NCBI GenBank assembly: GCA_016703005.1
Contig: JADJCX010000033.1
Coordinates: 248,001 to 312,000 of the forward strand
Length of the DNA stretch: 64,000 nt
Direction: 5' to 3'
DNA from: Flavobacteriales bacterium
GTDB lineage: Bacteria > Bacteroidota > Bacteroidia > Flavobacteriales_F > PHOS-HE28
Part shown: positions 51,539 to 60,912 of the stretch, in pieces
Position numbering within the stretch: position 1 is the stretch's first letter
Layout: each line of letters begins with the position of its first letter
The notes under the pieces: generated by a model
The model's input: only the letters and a program-made list of their open reading frames with translations
What the model was told of the DNA's origin: nothing
Database searches by the model: none
Program-made: the position numbers and the translations under genes

Positions 51539-53242
51539 TCAGCCTCCTTCGCCGAAATGTACCAGTTGCGATCCACCAGAGGAATTGTTCCCGCAGGAGT
51601 GCTGCTGTACAAATGGATCCAGTCGGTCCCGACCGACCCTTTTCCCGGTCTCTCCATTAATGGCAAGGTTCACCGGCATGGTGAACCCGGGGATGCAGTT
51701 GGTCCATCGCACCCATAGACGCTTCTTCTTGATCGTGTACTCCAGCACTGGTATTTGTACGGTCCGCAAGTACTGATCGAAGATGCTCTTGTTGAGCAGC
51801 GTCTTGGTTCGCTCGCTGAAGTTGATCATGAATTCCTCGATCTCGGTGCTCGTTACGGTCTTGTGGAAGAACCGCCGGTTCATTTCCAGCAACATCGCCT
51901 TGAAGGTGCTGTCTCCGACGATGTGGCGGACCATGTGGATGAGGTTCGCGCCCTTGTTGTACATGTCGCCGCTGCCTTCCTGATTCACCCCGTAAGGGCC
52001 GATCAACGGCTTGTCGTTCGAGATGTCAGCGCGCAAACCGACCACATACTCTTCGGCGGCCTGTTTCCCGCTTTGGCATTCGGTGTAGATCGTTTCCGTG
52101 TAGTCGGTGAAGCCCTCGTGGATCCACATGTCCGCGATATCAGCCGTTGTGATGCTATTGCCGAACCACTCGTGACCGCTTTCGTGGATGATGATGTAAT
52201 CCCACTTCAGGCCGTGACCCGACTTGCTGCGATCCGTGCCGAGGTATCCGTTCATGAACTTGTTGCCATAGGCAACAGCACTCTGGTGTTCCATGCCCAA
52301 GTGGGGTGATTCCACCAGCTTGTAGCCATCCTTGTAAAACGGATATGGCCCCAGCCATTCTTCGAAGCAGTTCAACATCAACGGCACTTGCATGAAGTGC
52401 TCTCGGGCTTTCGTTTCGTTGTAGGCAAGCACCCAATAGTCGAGATCGAGTTTGCCCTGCACACCGGCGTACACTTCGCCGAAGTGCGCGTACTTCCCGA
52501 TGTACGGAACGAGGTTGTACGAATTGATCGGGTTGCTCACCGCCCAGTTCCAAGTTGTGGTGCCGTTGTTATTGTGCGACTTCCCACGCAAGCGCCCATT
52601 GCCGATAGCCTCTAAGCTGTCGGGGACGGTGATATGCAATGCGGCGCTGTCGGGTTCATCGCTTTGGTGGTCTTTGCACGGGTACCACACGCTAGCGCCA
52701 AGGCCTTGGCAGGCAACGCTCATCCAAGGGTTGCCCTGCTCATCGGTCCTCCAGATCCAGCCGCCATCCCACGGTGGGTTCTTCGCGGCGCGCGGTGTCC
52801 CGTGGTAGTAAACCGTGATGGAAGAAACTTCGCCCGCGATCATGGGGGTTGGAAGTTCAACCCACAGCACGTTGCCGTTGCGCGTGCTTTGGATCGCTTG
52901 CTCCGTGATGAGGAAATCACCGTCTCGGAAAGTCGCGACGCTGGTGGTGATGCTGTCCATCACAAGCGGTTCTTGGAGATCCACCTGCATGCGCTTGCCC
53001 TCAAGGTTCGCTGAGAACGAGATCGTCGTGATGCCAACGATCGACTTGCTCTGGAAGTCCGGGGTCACGCTGACATCGTAGTGCGTCACATCCCACCACG
53101 CCCGGTATGGGCCAATGCTCCCGCGCAGCGAATCAGTCCGCGTGAAGTGTTGCTGGCCATCGCCCAATTGAGCACAGGCAAGAATTGGGCAACTGAGCAG
53201 TGCGAAAGAGAGCGTACGCAGCAAGGGTGCTTGACGGGTCAT
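51539..53242 (-). CDS. M1 family aminopeptidase, C-terminus frameshifted
   Basis: A secreted zinc aminopeptidase with signal peptide (LRTLSFALLSCPILACAQ). The substrate-binding motif is GMEHQSAVAYGN, the zinc site HESGHEWFGN (His353, His357) with Glu376, and the proton donor lies in the GANLIHMVRHI region. The last ~28 residues are out of frame. Removing one base near 51628-51638 gives TDWIHLYSSTPAGTIPLVDR and a continuation of about 18 residues to a stop at 51511. That tail looks genuine, so the true gene is probably 51511-53242. The disturbed site lies in a GTCGGT/ACCGAC hairpin at 51622-51637. No T9SS domain. Confidence 0.9.
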   Translation of the reverse strand: MTRQAPLLRTLSFALLSCPILACAQLGDGQQHFTRTDSLRGSIGPYRAWWDVTHYDVSVTPDFQSKSIVGITTISFSANLEGKRMQVDLQEPLVMDSITTSVATFRDGDFLITEQAIQSTRNGNVLWVELPTPMIAGEVSSITVYYHGTPRAAKNPPWDGGWIWRTDEQGNPWMSVACQGLGASVWYPCKDHQSDEPDSAALHITVPDSLEAIGNGRLRGKSHNNNGTTTWNWAVSNPINSYNLVPYIGKYAHFGEVYAGVQGKLDLDYWVLAYNETKAREHFMQVPLMLNCFEEWLGPYPFYKDGYKLVESPHLGMEHQSAVAYGNKFMNGYLGTDRSKSGHGLKWDYIIIHESGHEWFGNSITTADIADMWIHEGFTDYTETIYTECQSGKQAAEEYVVGLRADISNDKPLIGPYGVNQEGSGDMYNKGANLIHMVRHIVGDSTFKAMLLEMNRRFFHKTVTSTEIEEFMINFSERTKTLLNKSIFDQYLRTVQIPVLEYTIKKKRLWVRWTNCIPGFTMPVNLAINGETGKRVGRDRLDPFVQQHSCGNNSSGGSQLVHFGEGG

Positions 53243-53244
53243 GC

Positions 53245-53253
53245 CGAAATGTA
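53245..53253 (-). promoter_or_regulatory. TACATTTCG box directly before the M1 peptidase start
   Basis: On the minus strand TACATTTCG ends two bases before the ATG. If it is a -7 element, transcription would start at or next to the start codon, giving a leaderless message. Confidence 0.3.
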
Positions 53254-53296
53254 GGAGGGCGGTCTGAGAGCGGTACCCGAAGCGGCGGTCAATGGT

Positions 53297-53707
53297 TCAA
53301 GGCTTGGTGGCCGGTATCGGAGCTGGTGCATCCGGGCTCTTCACCTCCGGCACGGAGTGGCCCGCTGGCGGCCATTGGTCCACGACCTTCCCATCGGTAG
53401 AGGTCACCTTCACGGCCAGCTTTCGCTGCGCGTACTTGTTCAGCAGCACCTTTTGGTTGTTCAGTGCCTCTTCGCGTTCCGTGAAGAGCAGCAGATCGGT
53501 ATCGGTGATGTCCTTGAAGGATGCGTACTCAGCTTTCACTCGCGCCATGATCTGTTCGGTGGTGAACTGTTCGGTGGTCTCGAACACTTCGGTCATCTGA
53601 ACCGTTGGCCCGTTGCGCCAGTTGCCGATAGCGTATGCATAGATCGTTTTCTGCGCGAGCAAGGCTTGGGAGCTAAGGAGCAGGAGAGAGGCGATGAGGG
53701 TTCTCAT
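53297..53707 (-). CDS. Small secreted protein of unknown function
   Basis: 136 residues with a signal peptide (MRTLIASLLLLSSQALLAQ). The mature part is mostly alpha/beta with a charged helix (EQIMARVKAEYASFKDITDTD) and a Pro-rich end (SPDAPAPIPATKP). No family recognised. It lies between the hexosaminidase (22 bases upstream) and the M1 peptidase (54 bases downstream) on the same strand. Confidence 0.7.
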   Translation of the reverse strand: MRTLIASLLLLSSQALLAQKTIYAYAIGNWRNGPTVQMTEVFETTEQFTTEQIMARVKAEYASFKDITDTDLLLFTEREEALNNQKVLLNKYAQRKLAVKVTSTDGKVVDQWPPAGHSVPEVKSPDAPAPIPATKP

Positions 53708-53729
53708 TATCCGTCAAAGTTGTGCGCTG

Positions 53730-56021
53730 TCAGTGGATGTCGATCTCGTCAAGGAACAACCATGCCGGACTACCGGCACCGGCTAGGCCATCAGGGATCC
53801 GCGCAACGTTCTTCACAACGAACCGCACGTAGCGTGCGCCAACGGCCTGGTCGATCGCGAACTGCGTGTTCCCGCTCGCGTCGGGTGCGGGTAATACAGC
53901 GCCGAGCACTTCATACTTCACGCCATCGGTGCTGGTGCTCATCGTCACTTTCTCGGGCAAGTGGATCCACGACGTGTTCTCCTCCAAGGCCCCGATGCCG
54001 ATGTGGTTGAGGTCCTGCGCGCTACCCAGATCCACTGTTATCGTTACATCCGTTCGCCAGCCCAGCCACTCATAATTCACGCGGCGTTCACCTGCCTTGA
54101 TACCATCCACCAAGGTGAAGGGGCCGCCTTCCTTGTAGCGGTCGTTCGGCAACGGGTCACAGGTGATCTTCCGGGCAGTGGCTTTGTTGAACACGAACCG
54201 GCGTGTTGCGATGGGGCCGGTCTTGTCTTCATTCATGAACCATCCGCGCACTTCCCGGTCGCTGTTGATCAGTAGTGGCTCGTTATACCGACTGAGTTGG
54301 CCCGTTGACGGATCAAAGGGCGGTTTCAGTTCCGTGTAGGACAAGCCAAGCCCAAGCCCCGACTTCAGTTCCACCAGCACCTCGCCTGGCTTAGGACCAC
54401 GCAGGGGTGTTATGGTGACTTGGTACAAACTCCGGCTCGCATTCACATGCAACGAATCCAATCGTGGGAACTCGGCTTCCAAGCGCTTGATGAAATCCTT
54501 CTCGTCGCGCTTCTCCTTCGGGCTCCACAGCACCTCCGCCAGCGCCAGCATGCGCGGCGCGGCCATGTATTCCACATGCTCCGGAGTATGGATGTACTCC
54601 GTCCACATGTTGCCTTGCGCACCGAGGATGTACTTGCCTTCTTCCGCGGTCAATTCCGCAGGGATCGGCTCGAAGCCGTAGACCTTTTGCAAGCTGGTGA
54701 AACCCCCAATGGCCAACGGCTCTTGCGCGGGATCGCCTTGGTAGTGATCGAAGTAGCAGTGCGTGCCGGGGCTCATCACCACGTTGTGATTCTGCTTCGC
54801 TGCTGCAATGCCGCCTTCAGTGCCGCGCCAGCTCATCACGGCCGCGTTGGGCGCCAAGCCGCCTTCCAGGATCTCGTCCCACCCGATGATCTTGCGGCCT
54901 TTGCTGTTCACGAACTTCTCGATGCGCTGAATGAAATAGCTCTGCAACTCGTGTTCGTCCTTGAGGCCTTCGGTCTTTATGCGGGCTTGGCATTTGGCGC
55001 ACACTTTCCAACGGTCCTTAGGGGATTCATCGCCACCGATGTGGATGTACTCGCTCGGAAAAAGCGCCATCACTTCGGTAAGAACATTCTCCAAAAACGC
55101 GAACGTGCTGTCGGTGGGGCAGAAGACATCCTCAAATACGCCCCAGCCTCGCTCCACCGCGAAGGGACCGCCCGTGCAACTGAGCTCCGGATAGGCTGCC
55201 AACGCCGCCATCGCATGTCCGGGCATTTCGATCTCGGGCACAACGGTGATGTGCCGCGCAGCAGCATACTTTACGATCTCGCGCACTTCGTCCTGCGTGT
55301 AAAAGCCGCCGTAGCGCAGGCTGTCGTACTGCCGCTCGCGGTAGTGGCCCACCATACTGCCGTTGCGCCAGCCGCCTACTTCGGTCAGTTTGGGGTAGCG
55401 CTCGATCGCGATCCGCCAGCCTTGGTCGTCGGTCAGGTGCCAGTGGAAGGTGTTCATCTTGTACCGAGCAAGCAGGTCGATGTACTTCTTGATGAAGCTG
55501 GCCGGCATGAAATGCCTGCTCACATCCAGGTGCATACCCCGCCACGCGAACCGCGGTTGGTCGCTGATCATTACACATGGGATGGTCGGGACCTCTGTGC
55601 CGGGCTCAGGCAGCAATTGCAGGAACGTTTGTATGCCCCTGAACACACCGGCTTCATCCGTGCCGTAGATCGAGGCGCCTTCGGGCAGTACTGTCAACTC
55701 GTAGCCTTCCGCCTTCAACCCTTTGTTCGGCGCCAAGCCCACCGCGATCACCAAGCCCATTCCCCGGTGCACGGGTTGAATGGTGGTTTCCACACCAATG
55801 GCCTTCAACCCTGCTTGAAGGAATCGGGCCTTGTCGCCCAGTTCATTCTTATAGAGGGCAATGCTCATCCCGTTCACCAAGCCGAAGCGCCCCTCGGTCC
55901 ATTGAATGCGCTCTGGCTGCGGGATCAACGGGGGATGGATGGAGTCCTGACCGGAAACCGTTCCTGAGATCAATATGGCACCGATCAGGGCCGCGCACGT
56001 GCTTGTTCCCATACCCATCAT
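53730..56021 (-). CDS. Beta-N-acetylhexosaminidase, GH20
   Basis: 763 residues with a signal peptide (MGTSTCAALIGAILISGTVSGQ). An N-terminal GH20b domain (to ~150) precedes the catalytic TIM barrel (~155-500). The substrate-assisted catalytic pair is Asp331-Glu332 in HIGGDESPKDRW, and HWHLTDDQGWRIAI and WGVFEDVFCPTD also match. It removes terminal GlcNAc/GalNAc from chitin or glycoprotein chains. Residues ~610-763 form an F5/8 type C-like carbohydrate-binding domain (YEWLGWRTDVTITVDLGSA ... FLDEIDIH). No T9SS sorting domain, so it may act in the periplasm. Likely leads the set with the small secreted protein. Confidence 0.95.
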   Translation of the reverse strand: MMGMGTSTCAALIGAILISGTVSGQDSIHPPLIPQPERIQWTEGRFGLVNGMSIALYKNELGDKARFLQAGLKAIGVETTIQPVHRGMGLVIAVGLAPNKGLKAEGYELTVLPEGASIYGTDEAGVFRGIQTFLQLLPEPGTEVPTIPCVMISDQPRFAWRGMHLDVSRHFMPASFIKKYIDLLARYKMNTFHWHLTDDQGWRIAIERYPKLTEVGGWRNGSMVGHYRERQYDSLRYGGFYTQDEVREIVKYAAARHITVVPEIEMPGHAMAALAAYPELSCTGGPFAVERGWGVFEDVFCPTDSTFAFLENVLTEVMALFPSEYIHIGGDESPKDRWKVCAKCQARIKTEGLKDEHELQSYFIQRIEKFVNSKGRKIIGWDEILEGGLAPNAAVMSWRGTEGGIAAAKQNHNVVMSPGTHCYFDHYQGDPAQEPLAIGGFTSLQKVYGFEPIPAELTAEEGKYILGAQGNMWTEYIHTPEHVEYMAAPRMLALAEVLWSPKEKRDEKDFIKRLEAEFPRLDSLHVNASRSLYQVTITPLRGPKPGEVLVELKSGLGLGLSYTELKPPFDPSTGQLSRYNEPLLINSDREVRGWFMNEDKTGPIATRRFVFNKATARKITCDPLPNDRYKEGGPFTLVDGIKAGERRVNYEWLGWRTDVTITVDLGSAQDLNHIGIGALEENTSWIHLPEKVTMSTSTDGVKYEVLGAVLPAPDASGNTQFAIDQAVGARYVRFVVKNVARIPDGLAGAGSPAWLFLDEIDIH

Positions 56022-56111
56022 GCCGCAATACTACCCGCTACCACCGCGACTTTCTCACCCTTGTCATCTTTCAGGTCATTCCAGCACATTTCCCCGTACG
56101 GGTCATCCGGT

Positions 56112-56119
56112 TACATTCG
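56112..56119 (+). promoter_or_regulatory. TACATTCG box before rpsP
   Basis: This -7-like box lies 40 bases before the rpsP start and matches the box at 3809 exactly. No well-spaced -33 TTG is present. Confidence 0.35.
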
Positions 56120-56159
56120 CAGCCCCTTAACAAAGAGGGGACCTAAAACACAACGCGAC

Positions 56160-56738
56160 ATGCCAACTCGCATCCGCCTTCAGAGGAAAGGCAAGAAAGG
56201 CCGGCCATACTACCACATCGTGGTGGCCGATCAGCGCGCTCCGCGCGACGGTAAGTACATCGAGCAGATCGGTGCTTACGACCCGAACCAGAACCCTGCG
56301 TTCGTGGAGATCAACAGCGAAAAAGCACTGGATTGGATGCAGAAAGGCGCACAGCCTTCTGACACCTGCCGTGCCATCCTGAGCTACAAAGGCTTGGTGT
56401 TCAAGAACCACCTGCTCAATGGTGTGAAGAAGAACGCGTTCACACAGGAAGAAGCCGATCGTCGCTTCGATATCTGGATGAACGAGAAGAACGCGAAGGT
56501 GGAAGCCAAGCGTAGCAAGCTGGGCCAGGCTGCCGATACTGAACTGCGTACGCGTATTGCCGACGAAACGAAGAAGGCAAAGGACATGGCTGCCAAGCTC
56601 AGCGCGAAACTGGCTGAAGCCAGCGCCGCTGCGGCTGCTGCCGCTGCCCCTGTTGTTGAGGCTGCTGCTGAAGTCACGCCCGAGGCGCCTGCTGAAGCCG
56701 CCGCTGAAGCTGCTCCGGAAGCACCAGCTGCCGAGTAA
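56160..56738 (+). CDS. rpsP: 30S ribosomal protein S16
   Basis: 192 residues. The first ~80 are the conserved S16 domain (MPTRIRLQRKGKKGRPYYHI, GKYIEQIGAYDPNQNP, ALDWMQKGAQPSDT). The rest is a long helical, Ala/Lys/Glu-rich tail ending in Ala/Pro-rich repeats (EAPAEAAAEAAPEAPAAE). Extended S16 tails are common in Bacteroidota. The start at 56160 is the conserved one; an ATG at 56061 is in the leader. Followed by a terminator and rimM. Confidence 0.97.
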   Translation: MPTRIRLQRKGKKGRPYYHIVVADQRAPRDGKYIEQIGAYDPNQNPAFVEINSEKALDWMQKGAQPSDTCRAILSYKGLVFKNHLLNGVKKNAFTQEEADRRFDIWMNEKNAKVEAKRSKLGQAADTELRTRIADETKKAKDMAAKLSAKLAEASAAAAAAAAPVVEAAAEVTPEAPAEAAAEAAPEAPAAE

Positions 56739-56758
56739 GACAAACACACCATCGATAG

Positions 56759-56794
56759 CGAGGCCTCCGATCATTCGGGGGCCTCGTTCGTTTT
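56759..56794 (+). terminator. Intrinsic terminator between rpsP and rimM
   Basis: An 11-bp stem CGAGGCCTCCG/CGGGGGCCTCG with one U-G wobble (plus-strand RNA) and loop ATCATT is followed by TTCGTTTT. It begins 20 bases after the rpsP stop. Either rimM depends on read-through or it has its own promoter. Confidence 0.8.
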
Positions 56795-56859
56795 GTTGGA
56801 CCATTTTCGCACGAGGAGCCACAGGAGCGGCGTCGCCGACGCCCCACTACATTCACGCC

Positions 56860-57420
56860 ATGGACCGCGACAGCCTGCACCGCCTCGGCCGCCTTGGGAA
56901 ACCTTGGGGGCACCAAGGCGATCTGTGCGTGCACTTGGAGACCGTGGAGCCCGAGGAGATCCAGCATGCAGGTTCCTTGTTCGTGGACATTGAAGGCCAG
57001 TTGGTGCCGTTCTTCTTCACCAAACTGCGCGACAAGGGGCGGGAACTCCTGATCAAGTTCGACGAGATCGAAGACCCGCAAGCGGCAAGCGTTCTGGTGG
57101 GTAGGGACATTTATGCGCCACCTGGCCACTTGGCCGATGGAAGCGACGAAAGCTGGGACCCGGAAGAGTTCATTGGTTGCATCGTAATGGACGATGAACA
57201 CGGGGAACTAGGAGAGGTGACCGGCCTGGAAGGAACCGACGAAAACCCGGTGCTGGTGGTGCTGCATGGCGAGAAGGAAGTGCTTATACCGGTCACGGAC
57301 GATATCATCATAGGTCTCGACCCGGAGCAGAACATCATTCAGGTGCGCACACCAGCCGGGCTTGGTGGATTTCTATCGGGGGCAGAAGTAGCGCCGCACT
57401 GTATCCGTTCGACAGCCTGA
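56860..57420 (+). CDS. rimM: Ribosome maturation factor RimM
   Basis: 186 residues. The N-terminal barrel contains LGRLGKPWGHQGDLCVHLET (family motif G-x-x-G-x-x-G), and the C-terminal PRC barrel contains WDPEEFIGCIVMD and GEVTGLEGTDENPVLVV. RimM binds S19 and helps mature the 30S head. The start at 56860 is the conserved one; the upstream frame overlaps rpsP. TACATTCA lies four bases before the ATG. trmN follows after 20 bases. Confidence 0.95.
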   Translation: MDRDSLHRLGRLGKPWGHQGDLCVHLETVEPEEIQHAGSLFVDIEGQLVPFFFTKLRDKGRELLIKFDEIEDPQAASVLVGRDIYAPPGHLADGSDESWDPEEFIGCIVMDDEHGELGEVTGLEGTDENPVLVVLHGEKEVLIPVTDDIIIGLDPEQNIIQVRTPAGLGGFLSGAEVAPHCIRSTA

Positions 57421-57440
57421 GCTAGGATCACACCAGCGAC

Positions 57441-58142
57441 ATGGAGCCTTTCCACTTCAAGCAATTCAGTGTGCGCCACGATCGCAGTGCGATCAAGGTG
57501 GGCACCGATTCCGTGTTGTTGGGTGCGTGGACGAACTACAACAAAGCGGAACGCATCCTCGATATCGGCACCGGTTGCGGAGTGTTGGCGTTGATCGCTG
57601 CACAGCGCAATGGAACGGCTCGCATAGACGGCATCGAGATCGATACCGCATCTGCCGAGGAAGCTAGGGCGAACGCGGCGGTAAGCCCATGGAATGATCG
57701 CCTGCGGATCCACAATATGGATGCGCGTAAGCTCGTGTCCAGTGACCGCTATGATCTCATCATCAGCAATCCACCGTTCTATGCCGGTGAGGAAGCTTCT
57801 CCGGACTCGCGCAGAAGCGTAGCCAAGCACAGTGGCGAATTGACGTTCAACGAATTGCTCTGTGCTGCGGATAAGTTGCTGGCTGCGGATGGGCGCATCA
57901 GCGTGGTGTTGCCCCTGAACAGGGAAAAAGACTTCCTGACTGACGCCGCGTTATTCGGATTGAAGCCGAACCGGCGATGCGTCGTGCGCTATCTGGGAAG
58001 CCGGCCGCCCAAACGCGTGATGCTGGAACTGGGCCGAAGAGCAGAGGAATTGGAACAGGAGGAGATCACCGTGGAGAGCACACAGGGCGAGTTCTCAGCC
58101 GGGTACCGAACGCTGCTCAGCGATCTGCTGATGAAGTTCTGA
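57441..58142 (+). CDS. trmN: tRNA1(Val) adenine-37 N6-methyltransferase
   Basis: 233 residues, cytoplasmic Rossmann-fold methyltransferase of the TrmN6/YfiC type. The SAM motif I is ILDIGTGCGVLALIAAQR (residues 39-56). The N6-adenine catalytic motif is NPPF at residues 110-113. FHFKQFSVRHDRSAIKVGTDSVLLGAW is the family's typical N-terminus. It probably modifies A37 of tRNA1-Val. Placed with rimM, so the run is translation-related. It ends 10 bases from the convergent dehydrogenase. Confidence 0.92.
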   Translation: MEPFHFKQFSVRHDRSAIKVGTDSVLLGAWTNYNKAERILDIGTGCGVLALIAAQRNGTARIDGIEIDTASAEEARANAAVSPWNDRLRIHNMDARKLVSSDRYDLIISNPPFYAGEEASPDSRRSVAKHSGELTFNELLCAADKLLAADGRISVVLPLNREKDFLTDAALFGLKPNRRCVVRYLGSRPPKRVMLELGRRAEELEQEEITVESTQGEFSAGYRTLLSDLLMKF

Positions 58143-58152
58143 GCAGGAAGGT

Positions 58153-59490
58153 CTATCGGGCTGCTGTTTCAGAGAACACGATTCCGTGTTGCTCCAATTC
58201 ATCGAGAATAGGGTCGTAGATCTCTGCATCAAGCGGCATCAGCACACCGCGCTTCGTGATCCGGCCGTTCAGCACCAGCTTGGCGGCGATGGCGACAGGC
58301 AGGCCAACGGTTTTGGCCATCGCGGTGTAGGTTTGGTCCTGCCCGATCGCAGTGAGCGAGGCATGGAGCTCATGCTGCTTTCCCGCGTTCGTGTACACGA
58401 AGCGATGCCACATCACCACTAGGTCCTTGTCGGTGGGCATCAACTTCCACCGCTGCTCCAACAAGTGTTGCAGCAAGCCTGCTGGCGAAAGCCCCGATCG
58501 GCCGATCGGCTCCTCGCCGAACAGGCCCAACTCATCCAACTTTTGCATGATGCCACCTTGCGGATCGAGGTTGAGGTAGTAAGCCAGGTTGAGCCTTGTA
58601 CTACGGCCGGCATCCGGTGGCAAGAACGCGTTGACGTAATCCGCCCAAGTAGCGGTAGCGCCCAGTTCCATGATGAAACTGTCGTCGGTGCACCCGAGCT
58701 GTACGAAAGTGTCCCATGCGATGCAGAAGCCCGCCTTGCGTAGCGTGCCCCGTTTCAATGTCGGAATACCGTCCAAACCGTAATGTGAGCGGTACTTCAG
58801 CGAATCCCTGTTGGCGTAACCGTCAAAGGCACCGAAGCCGGGCACGGAGACGTTCACCGTGCGTTGGAAAAGCTTGTTGTAGGGGATGTACCGCGTAATG
58901 CCTTGGTCGATGTACTTCGCCGAACCGCCTTGGCCGGCAAGGATCACGTTGCGTGGGTTCCAACTGAACTTATACCCCCAAGAGTTCGTGTCGCTTTCGG
59001 GCGCGACAAGTCCACCGCAGTAGCTCTCGAATGCATCGAAGGAGCCACCGTCCTTTTTGATCCGATCGATGATGCGCATGGCGCTCATGTGATCGATGCC
59101 GGGGTCCAGACCGAGTTCATTCAGCAGCACAAGGCCGGCGGCCTTAGCTTCGGCATCCAGCGGCCACATGGCATCGGGTACGTAGCTCGGCGTCAGCACG
59201 TGCTTCTTCAACCGGATGCAGTCCTTCACAACGTCCATGTGCATGAAGGCCGGCAGCATGCTGATCACCAGATCATGCTTGGCGATCTCCGCGCTCCGCG
59301 CTTCAGCGTTCGTGGCGTCGAGGGCCATGGCCTTTGCTACGTCACTAGCCCCTTTCAAGAGTGAAGCTGCGTGTTGCACTTCGCGATCGGCCACAACGAT
59401 GGTCCATTGCTCGTGTTGAGCGTGATCGACCAAATACTTGATGAGGGAAGAGGCGGAACGGCCAGCCCCGAGGATGAGTATGGAACGCAT
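58153..59490 (-). CDS. Saccharopine dehydrogenase-like oxidoreductase
   Basis: 445 residues. An N-terminal Rossmann fold (ILILGAGRSASSLIKYL) binds NAD(P). DLVISMLPAFMHMDVVKDCI and LNELGLDPGIDHMSAMRIID are conserved in the saccharopine/carboxynorspermidine reductase family. C-terminal residues ~130-400 form the catalytic domain. This full-length type usually takes part in lysine metabolism (saccharopine to glutamate and allysine or the reverse), but spermidine-type substrates are possible. The start MRSILILGAG at 59490 is used. CACATTCG lies four bases upstream. Confidence 0.9.
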   Translation of the reverse strand: MRSILILGAGRSASSLIKYLVDHAQHEQWTIVVADREVQHAASLLKGASDVAKAMALDATNAEARSAEIAKHDLVISMLPAFMHMDVVKDCIRLKKHVLTPSYVPDAMWPLDAEAKAAGLVLLNELGLDPGIDHMSAMRIIDRIKKDGGSFDAFESYCGGLVAPESDTNSWGYKFSWNPRNVILAGQGGSAKYIDQGITRYIPYNKLFQRTVNVSVPGFGAFDGYANRDSLKYRSHYGLDGIPTLKRGTLRKAGFCIAWDTFVQLGCTDDSFIMELGATATWADYVNAFLPPDAGRSTRLNLAYYLNLDPQGGIMQKLDELGLFGEEPIGRSGLSPAGLLQHLLEQRWKLMPTDKDLVVMWHRFVYTNAGKQHELHASLTAIGQDQTYTAMAKTVGLPVAIAAKLVLNGRITKRGVLMPLDAEIYDPILDELEQHGIVFSETAAR

Positions 59491-59596
59491 TGCGCGAATG
59501 TGGAGATGAGGGCGATGTGGAAATCTGAACGGGCGCAAAGATGCCGCTGGGAGCACACTCGTCCGGCGCGCTTCGCGATCTCCTTTCTTAGCGCAC

Positions 59597-60847
59597 ATGG
59601 AGAGAAAGGTGTGGCTGCTCGTGATCGTGGCATCGCTGGGCTACTTCGTGGACATCTACGACCTGGTGCTGTTCAACGTTGTGAAGAAGGAAAGCCTTGA
59701 AGCCATTGGTCTTTCCGGTGCAGCGCTGGTCGACTACGACACGTTCCTCTTCAATTGCCAGATGGGCGGTATGTTGTTGGGCGGGCTGCTATGGGGCATT
59801 CTCGGCGATAAGCGGGGGCGGGTGCAGGTGCTGTTCGGTTCCATCCTGTTGTACTCACTGGCGAACGTGGCCAATGCGTTCGTGGTGGACACGTTCTGGT
59901 ATTCGGTGTGCCGCATTGTAGCCGGTATCGGTTTAGCTGGTGAACTCGGCGCGGGCATCACCTTGGTGGTGGAGAGCATGCCTCGAACAAAGCGGGGATG
60001 GGGTACGATGATCATTGTGACGTTCGGCGCATTGGGTGCCGTCGTGGCCAGTTTGGTTGGAGGTAAGGGTGCGGCCATCGCGGCTGCGCTGGGTTTGGAT
60101 GTGATGGGTTGGCAGATGGCCTATATCGTTGGCGGGGTGCTGGGCTTGGTGCTGCTGGCGCTCAGGGCTGGAGCCTTCGAAAGCGGCATGTTCAAACACG
60201 CCCAAGAGCTCACGGATATTCAGAAGGGCAACTTCTTCGCTTTGTTCCGCAGTCGGGCGAGTGCCCTGAAGTATGTGGCCTCCATCGCCATCGGCTTGCC
60301 GGTGTGGTATGTGATCGGTGTGTTGGTCAACAAAAGCAACTTGCTCGCGCCGGCGCTCGGTGTTCAGGGCGAGGTGAAGGTGGGAGAGAGCGTCATGTGG
60401 AGCTACATCGGGCTGAGCATCGGTGACCTCTTGAGCGGTGTGCTCAGTCAACTGTTGCGTAGCCGTAAAAAAGTGATCCTGCTCTATTTGGTTTTCCTGT
60501 CCGTTGCCGTTGTCGCATTTCTCTTCGACCGCGACATGTCGCTGCCATGGTTCTACATCATGTGCTTGATACTGGGTACCACCACCGGCTTTTGGGCGCT
60601 GTTCGTCACGGTCGCATCGGAACAGTTCGGAACGAACCTCCGCAGCACCGTCACCAATACGGCGCCCAACTTCGTTCGTGGGGCTGTGATCCCGATCACC
60701 TTGTCGTTCATGGCGTTGCGCGAAGGGCTCGGTGATGTGCCTGCCGCGTTGATCGTCGGGGCGGTTTGCATCGGCCTGTCGCTCTGGGCAACGCTGCATG
60801 TGGAAGAGACCTTCCACAAGGACCTGGACCACGTGGAGCCGCATTGA
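59597..60847 (+). CDS. MFS transporter
   Basis: 416 residues with about twelve membrane helices, starting VWLLVIVASLGYFVDIYDLVLFN. Loop 2-3 has the MFS signature GLLWGILGDKRGRVQVL, and helix 5 has ESMPRTKRGWGT. The DIYDLVLF opening suggests the sugar/metabolite:proton symporter branch. The substrate is unknown. It is divergent from the dehydrogenase gene (106-base gap), so the two may be linked in function. Confidence 0.93.
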   Translation: MERKVWLLVIVASLGYFVDIYDLVLFNVVKKESLEAIGLSGAALVDYDTFLFNCQMGGMLLGGLLWGILGDKRGRVQVLFGSILLYSLANVANAFVVDTFWYSVCRIVAGIGLAGELGAGITLVVESMPRTKRGWGTMIIVTFGALGAVVASLVGGKGAAIAAALGLDVMGWQMAYIVGGVLGLVLLALRAGAFESGMFKHAQELTDIQKGNFFALFRSRASALKYVASIAIGLPVWYVIGVLVNKSNLLAPALGVQGEVKVGESVMWSYIGLSIGDLLSGVLSQLLRSRKKVILLYLVFLSVAVVAFLFDRDMSLPWFYIMCLILGTTTGFWALFVTVASEQFGTNLRSTVTNTAPNFVRGAVIPITLSFMALREGLGDVPAALIVGAVCIGLSLWATLHVEETFHKDLDHVEPH

Positions 60848-60912
60848 TGGTTCCCACCACTGGGCGTGGAAAGTCTGGCCGTGGCACAGCCCTTGCCTTC
60901 CGGGGGCCATCC

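Noticed and set aside
54420..55967. 515-residue plus-strand open frame
   Set aside because: Antisense to the GH20 gene, whose motifs and codon pattern are clear; no recognisable protein features.
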